Positions 60,465 to 64,000 of a stretch of 64,000 nucleotides of DNA are shown one piece after another. Origin of the DNA: JALYOC01 sp036675345. GTDB taxonomy: Bacteria; Myxococcota; Myxococcia; Myxococcales; Myxococcaceae. The translations under genes were made by a program, and so were the position numbers. Below the pieces are notes generated by a model. That model ran no database searches. It was not told where the DNA came from and worked only from the letters and a program-made list of their open reading frames with translations. Numbering within the stretch: position 1 is the stretch's first letter; each line of letters starts with the position of its first letter. Location of the stretch: positions 62,001 through 126,000 of the forward strand of contig JAKFFE010000033.1 of NCBI GenBank assembly GCA_036675345.1. Direction: 5' to 3'.

Positions 60465-60721
60465 TTGATTCCCTGCTTGGCCAGCTCCGGGTGGCACTCC
60501 ACGCACTGGGACTCGGGCTTGCTGTGCTCGCCGCACCAGTCGTTCTTGGCCTTGAACACCGCCTCCAGCTTCGGGTTGCAGCGGGTGCACAGTGACTTCT
60601 TCACCCCGTGCTCGCACCTGGCGGGCGCGGGAGTAGCGGTGGCCGGGGCGGGATCGCCGGCCAGCGCCAGCGGGGAGAGGGAGACACAGAGAGCAACGGA
60701 CACGACTCGCAGGATGCGCAT
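60461..60721 (-). CDS. Small exported Cys/His-repeat protein, probable periplasmic metal-binding partner of CzcB
   Basis: An 86-residue protein with a signal peptide (RVVSVALCVSLSPLALAGD, cleavage near residue 22). After an Ala/Pro/Thr linker it holds two repeats of the same type as the fusion protein: CEHGVKKSLCTRCNPKLEAV and CGEHSKPESQCVECHPELAK. It is translationally coupled to the CzcB-type gene by a 4-base overlap. The shared repeat suggests that the two bind the same metal, and that this small protein delivers to or samples for the pump. That role is inference. I know of no named family for it. Confidence 0.85.
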   Translation of the reverse strand: MRILRVVSVALCVSLSPLALAGDPAPATATPAPARCEHGVKKSLCTRCNPKLEAVFKAKNDWCGEHSKPESQCVECHPELAKQGIK

Positions 60722-60816
60722 GGGAAGACTCCAATGGGCCAAGGTGGCCCTTGAGACGGTGGAAAGGGGGCGGGACTCGCCCCACGGCGGACACACTTCT
60801 CCCGTGAAGGAGAGGG

Positions 60817-61134
60817 TCAGGCTCTCGGAGGCTGGAAGATGTCGCCGCCGGCCGAGGTGCTTCCCGGCTGCAGGCAGGCGATCAGGATCCGCTCGGGGAC
60901 CAGGCTGGTCTCCGGGTCAAACACCCCGGTGGGGGCGCTGAGCACGCTGCGGACCGGACAACAGAAGCAGCCCACGCAGCTCTCGTCGCAGGCGTCCTTC
61001 TCCTGCTCCTCGTCACAGCAGTCGTCTCCCTGGGTGATCTCCGCGTCCGCACACCGGGCGGAGGCCACGGCGACGGGGACGCTGGTGGTCAACACCAGGA
61101 GCAGGACCACGATGGAGCGGGAGAGGCGGGACAC
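60817..61134 (-). CDS. Exported Cys-rich protein of the metal operon
   Basis: A protein of about 105 residues from a GTG at 61134 (a TTG three codons earlier is also in frame). A signal peptide (SIVVLLLVLTTSVPVAVASA) is followed by a dense Cys/acid cluster: CADAEITQGDDCCDEEQEKD, then ACDESCVGCFCCPVRS, nine Cys in about 45 residues. The remaining part is without clear features (FDPETSLVPERILIACLQPG). Such a cluster could bind soft metals or form several disulfides. It is 95 bases upstream of the small repeat gene, on the same strand. The start choice is not firm. Confidence 0.7.
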   Translation of the reverse strand: MSRLSRSIVVLLLVLTTSVPVAVASARCADAEITQGDDCCDEEQEKDACDESCVGCFCCPVRSVLSAPTGVFDPETSLVPERILIACLQPGSTSAGGDIFQPPRA

Positions 61135-61168
61135 TTGCCTCAAGGATTACGCGGGCCCCGGAGCCCGG

Positions 61169-61645
61169 TCAAGGAACCGGGGCCTCCTGGATCAGCCGGG
61201 CGAGCAGCTTCTCCATCCCGGAGGAGTCCCACTGGCGTGGGCCCTGGAAGCGAGCGACCAGCCGGCCGTCAACGATCAGGAAGGTGGTCGGCAGCTGGTC
61301 CACCCCGAAGGTGCGCATCAGCGCCTGGGAGGCATCCAGGCGCAGGTGGAGCGCGGGGTCCGGCGGGCCGCCGAGGAAGGTGCGCACCACGTCCAGATCC
61401 GGATCCTCGCTGACGATCACCACCCGCATTCCCTCCGGCGGATCCTTGGCCAGGGAGGTCAGGGCAGGCGTCTCCTCTCTGCACGGCGGACACCAGGTGG
61501 CCCAGAAGGAGACCAGCAGGGCGCGGGCCTCGGGCGTCCCGCTGAGCGCCGGCGCCGGTCCGGACAGCCGCACGTAGACCGGCGGCGCAGGTTCGCGACA
61601 CGCCAGGGTGAGGAGGACAACCAGGGCGGCGAGTCGGGGCTTCAT
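61169..61645 (-). CDS. TlpA-like thioredoxin lipoprotein
   Basis: A 158-residue lipoprotein (lipobox VLLTLAC at about 10-16) with a thioredoxin domain: LLVSFWATWCPPCREETPAL carries the CPPC active site at about residues 52-55, followed by VVIVSEDPDLDVVRTFL and the cis-Pro region in QLPTTFLIVDGRL. It should reduce or transfer disulfides outside the inner membrane. It is the first gene of the metal operon, so a role in keeping the Cys-rich and Cys/His-repeat proteins reduced and able to bind metal is likely. It is divergent from the EamA gene, 40 bases apart. Confidence 0.9.
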   Translation of the reverse strand: MKPRLAALVVLLTLACREPAPPVYVRLSGPAPALSGTPEARALLVSFWATWCPPCREETPALTSLAKDPPEGMRVVIVSEDPDLDVVRTFLGGPPDPALHLRLDASQALMRTFGVDQLPTTFLIVDGRLVARFQGPRQWDSSGMEKLLARLIQEAPVP

Positions 61646-61685
61646 CGGGGCGTGTCCAGGCGGAGAACCAGACTAGATCAGGGGC

Positions 61686-62729
61686 ATGGACCTTCGGGGA
61701 GGCAAAGCCTACGGACTGGCGGCGGCGGCGCTGTTCGGGCTCAGCGCTCCGACCGCCAAGCTGTTGCTCCCGCATGCCAGCCCCCTGGTGCTCTCCTGCC
61801 TGCTGTACCTGGGCGCCGGGTTCGGGCTGCTGCTGTACCGGGCGGTCCGGCGGGAGCCGAAGGTGGCCGAGGCCCGGCTGGAGCGCCGGGACCTTCCGCT
61901 GCTGCTCGGCGTGGCGCTGCTGGGAGGCGGGCTGGCGCCGGTGTTGATGCTGATCGGCCTGGAGCGGGTGTCCGGCATCTCCGGATCGCTGCTGCTGAAC
62001 CTGGAGGCGCCGCTGACGATGCTGATCGCGGTCAGCTTCTTTGGCGAGCACCTGGGCCGGCGCGAGGTGATGGCCTCGGGGCTGATCGTGGTGTCCGCCG
62101 CGCTGCTGGGCCTCCGCGCCGGAGAGCTGGGCGTCTCCTGGACCGGGGTGGCCGCCATCGCCGGAGCGTGTCTGTGCTGGGCGGTGGACAACAACCTCAG
62201 CCAGCGGCTGTCGGGCAAGGACCCGGTGGTGATCGTCCAGGTGAAGGGACTGACCGCGGGGACCGGAACGCTGGTGCTGGCGCTGGCCACCGGACAGGCG
62301 TGGCCGGGCCCGGCGCTGATCGGCGCGGCGCTGTCCCTGGGGGCGGTGAGCTATGGGCTGAGCCTGCTCTTCGACATGCGCGCGCTGCGGTTGCTGGGCG
62401 CGGCCCGCGAGGCTGCCCTCTTCGCCACCGCCCCGTTCATCGGCGCGGCGCTGGCCATCCCGCTGCTGGGGGAACAGCCCCACCTGGCAGACCTGGTGGT
62501 TGGCGCGGGAATGATGGCCGGGGTGTGGCTGCTGGTCCGCGCCCGCCACGGCCATCTCCACACCCACCCGGAGCTGGGTCACGATCACCTGCACGTGCAC
62601 GATGAGCACCACCGGCACTCGCACCCCGAGCCGGTGGAAGGACCCCACTCGCACTTCCACCAGCACGTGCGGCTGACCCACGACCACCCGCACGTCTCCG
62701 ACCAGCACCACCGTCACCCGCACCGCTGA
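61686..62729 (+). CDS. EamA/DMT-family transporter with a His-rich C-terminal tail
   Basis: A 347-residue protein. Residues 5-285 hold ten membrane helices in two five-helix EamA halves (GGKAYGLAAAALFGLSAPTA, LGVALLGGGLAPVLMLIGLE, AAIAGACLCWAVDNNLSQRL). The last 62 residues form a cytosolic or periplasmic tail with 23 His among Asp and Glu, in H-x-H steps such as GHDHLHVHDEHHRHSHPE. This resembles histidine tails of metal transporters and chaperones, and is not normal for EamA proteins. It is next to the metal efflux operon, so a metal role is inferred. The ATG at 61686 fits helix 1. Confidence 0.9.
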   Translation: MDLRGGKAYGLAAAALFGLSAPTAKLLLPHASPLVLSCLLYLGAGFGLLLYRAVRREPKVAEARLERRDLPLLLGVALLGGGLAPVLMLIGLERVSGISGSLLLNLEAPLTMLIAVSFFGEHLGRREVMASGLIVVSAALLGLRAGELGVSWTGVAAIAGACLCWAVDNNLSQRLSGKDPVVIVQVKGLTAGTGTLVLALATGQAWPGPALIGAALSLGAVSYGLSLLFDMRALRLLGAAREAALFATAPFIGAALAIPLLGEQPHLADLVVGAGMMAGVWLLVRARHGHLHTHPELGHDHLHVHDEHHRHSHPEPVEGPHSHFHQHVRLTHDHPHVSDQHHRHPHR

Positions 62730-62791
62730 ATTGCGACCCCCTCTATACGCCTGTACAGTCCCTGCGCATCGGTTCAGGAGGAGGTCAGCGC

Positions 62792-64000
62792 GTGCGACGG
62801 GAGGAAGACGGGGCGTTCCGGGGTGAGGTGAAGCGGCCTTGGGGAGTCCCCCGCGGGCTGGACAGCGTGGTGGGCGCCTGGCGCGCGGATGCCAAGGTCA
62901 GCCGCTGCACGGTGCTGGACGAGGTGCTGCCGGGCAAGGACGCGCGCTTCGCTCCGATGCCCGAGGCGCTGGACGGGCGGATCCGCGGCGCGCTGCAGCG
63001 ACGAGGCGTGGAGCAGCTTTACTCCCACCAGGCGGAGAGCTTCGCTCACGCCTCCCTGGGGCACAGCTTCGTGGTCTCCACCCCCACCGCCTCGGGAAAG
63101 AGCCTCTGTTACAACCTGCCGGTGCTGGATCGCCTGGCGCGGGATCCGGAGGCGCGGGCGCTGTACCTGTTCCCCACAAAGGCGCTGTCCCGGGATCAGG
63201 AGGAGGCGCTGCGCGGGCTGATGACCGAGGCCGGCCTTCCCCACGGGGCGCTGACCTACGACGGGGACACCCCGGGGGACGCGCGGAAGAACGCGCGGGA
63301 GCGCAGCGGGGTGGTGCTGACCAACCCGGACATGCTGCACACCGGGATCCTCCCTCACCACGCCAACTGGGCGCGGCTGTTCTCGAACCTGCGCTACGTG
63401 GTGATCGACGAGCTGCACACCTACCGCGGGGTGTTCGGCTCGCACCTGGCCAATGTGCTGCGGCGGCTGGAGCGGGTGGCCCGCTTCCATGGCTCGTCGC
63501 CGATCTTCATCTTCGCCTCTGCCACCATCGGCAATCCGAAGGAGCACGCGGAGCGGATGCTGGGACGGGAGGTCTCGCTGGTGGCGGAGAGCGGCGCTCC
63601 GTCCGGGGATCGCTGCGTGATGATCCACAACCCGCCGGTGGTGAACGCCGAGCTGGGGATGCGCGCCTCCTACCTGAAGACCGCGGTCCGACTGGCCAGC
63701 GATCTGGTCCGCGCCGAGGTGCCCACCCTGCTGTTCGGGCAGTCACGCAACTCGGTGGAGGTGATGCTGAAGTACCTGCGGGACGCGTTCGCGGATGATC
63801 CGCGGATCGATCCCCAGAGCCTGCAGGCCTACCGGGGCGGGTATCTGCCCGGGACCCGCCGGAGCATCGAGGCCTCACTGCGCGCCGGGGAGGTCCGCTG
63901 CGTGGTGGCCACCAACGCCTTGGAGCTGGGGATCGACATCGGCGGGCTGGACGCGGTGGTGTGCGCCGGCTACCCGGGCAGCATCGCCGGGCTGTGGCAG
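62792..64000 (+). CDS. YprA/MrfA-type DEAD/DEAH-box helicase, 5' part (cut by window edge)
   Basis: The first 403 codons lie in the window. A Q-like start is followed by Walker A STPTASGKSLCYNLPVLDRL near residue 100, FPTKALSRDQEE (Ia), LTNPDMLH, Walker B VVIDELHTYRGVFGSHLANV near 205, SAT motif FASATIGNPKEHAER, and helicase motif VATNALELGIDIGGLDAVV near the cut. This pattern matches the YprA/MrfA family (with a DUF1998 C-terminus, which is outside the window), a helicase linked to mitomycin-type DNA repair in Bacillus. The GTG at 62792 follows AGGAGGAGG. No partner mrfB-like gene is seen upstream. Confidence 0.88.
   Translation, partial: MRREEDGAFRGEVKRPWGVPRGLDSVVGAWRADAKVSRCTVLDEVLPGKDARFAPMPEALDGRIRGALQRRGVEQLYSHQAESFAHASLGHSFVVSTPTASGKSLCYNLPVLDRLARDPEARALYLFPTKALSRDQEEALRGLMTEAGLPHGALTYDGDTPGDARKNARERSGVVLTNPDMLHTGILPHHANWARLFSNLRYVVIDELHTYRGVFGSHLANVLRRLERVARFHGSSPIFIFASATIGNPKEHAERMLGREVSLVAESGAPSGDRCVMIHNPPVVNAELGMRASYLKTAVRLASDLVRAEVPTLLFGQSRNSVEVMLKYLRDAFADDPRIDPQSLQAYRGGYLPGTRRSIEASLRAGEVRCVVATNALELGIDIGGLDAVVCAGYPGSIAGLWQ

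Noticed and set aside
58929..60721. Repeated DNA in the Cys/His repeat genes as a CRISPR or a mobile repeat
   Set aside because: The repeat is in frame, diverged at DNA level and encodes conserved Cys/His positions; there are no spacers.

Overview
The window is high-GC, densely coded chromosomal DNA with no mobile elements, tRNA, rRNA or CRISPR that I can see. The gene set suggests a myxobacterium (Myxococcota): a carB-operon-like carotenoid locus with a CarH-type B12 photoreceptor, Ser/Thr and histidine kinases, PilZ and GGDEF proteins, an AglRQS-like ExbB/ExbD motor set, many lipoproteins, and PEGA and LEA-2 proteins. The genus cannot be fixed from this sequence alone.

Region 1 (1-11.8 kb) is a carotenoid island. 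A leftward operon of at least nine genes, each overlapping the next by 4 bases, runs crtE-crtI-crtB-crtD-crtC-glycosyltransferase-acyltransferase-carH-third CrtI-family oxidoreductase (cut by the window edge). A divergent operon carries a thioredoxin-fold exported protein, crtU (carotene desaturase/methyltransferase that makes an aromatic ring) and crtY (lycopene cyclase). The predicted product is an aromatic, hydroxylated, glycosylated and acylated carotenoid. The two operons diverge from overlapping -10 boxes, so one CarH binding event could silence both in the dark.

Region 2 (11.8-23 kb) holds a degenerate nucleotide-cyclase/PEGA membrane protein beside a GNAT remnant, ilvE with a MocR-type regulator, a Ser/Thr kinase divergent from a membrane histidine kinase, a lipoprotein, an ADP-ribosylglycohydrolase, a holin-like/DUF3618-like pair, a NarL-type regulator and an M23 peptidase.

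Region 3 (23-38 kb) holds a cyclophilin lipoprotein, two dynamin-like GTPases flanking a SOUL haem protein, a HAD hydrolase, unknown proteins, a tandem pair of PAS/GAF sensor proteins (the first without an ATPase domain), a polytopic membrane protein, a response regulator and a stand-alone MshEN-like protein.

Region 4 (38-54.8 kb) has an ExbB-ExbD-ExbD proton-channel operon with structured RNA, a MarR regulator, a lipoprotein with a YadA-like head, small membrane and LON-domain proteins, a START protein, glutamine-dependent NAD synthetase, and then a leftward series of signalling and envelope genes: tandem receivers, a degenerate GGDEF, EcsC, two PilZ and LEA-2. A DUF2804 gene ends inside the end of a GH77 glucanotransferase gene.

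Region 5 (54.9-64 kb) is metal-related. It has a coiled-coil/beta-barrel outer membrane protein, then a leftward operon of a TlpA-like lipoprotein, a Cys-rich exported protein, a small exported Cys/His-repeat protein, a CzcB-type fusion protein carrying the same repeats, and a CzcA-type RND pump. Divergent from it is an EamA transporter with a 23-histidine tail. The window ends inside a YprA/MrfA-type helicase gene. No stretch longer than about 300 bases lacks a gene.
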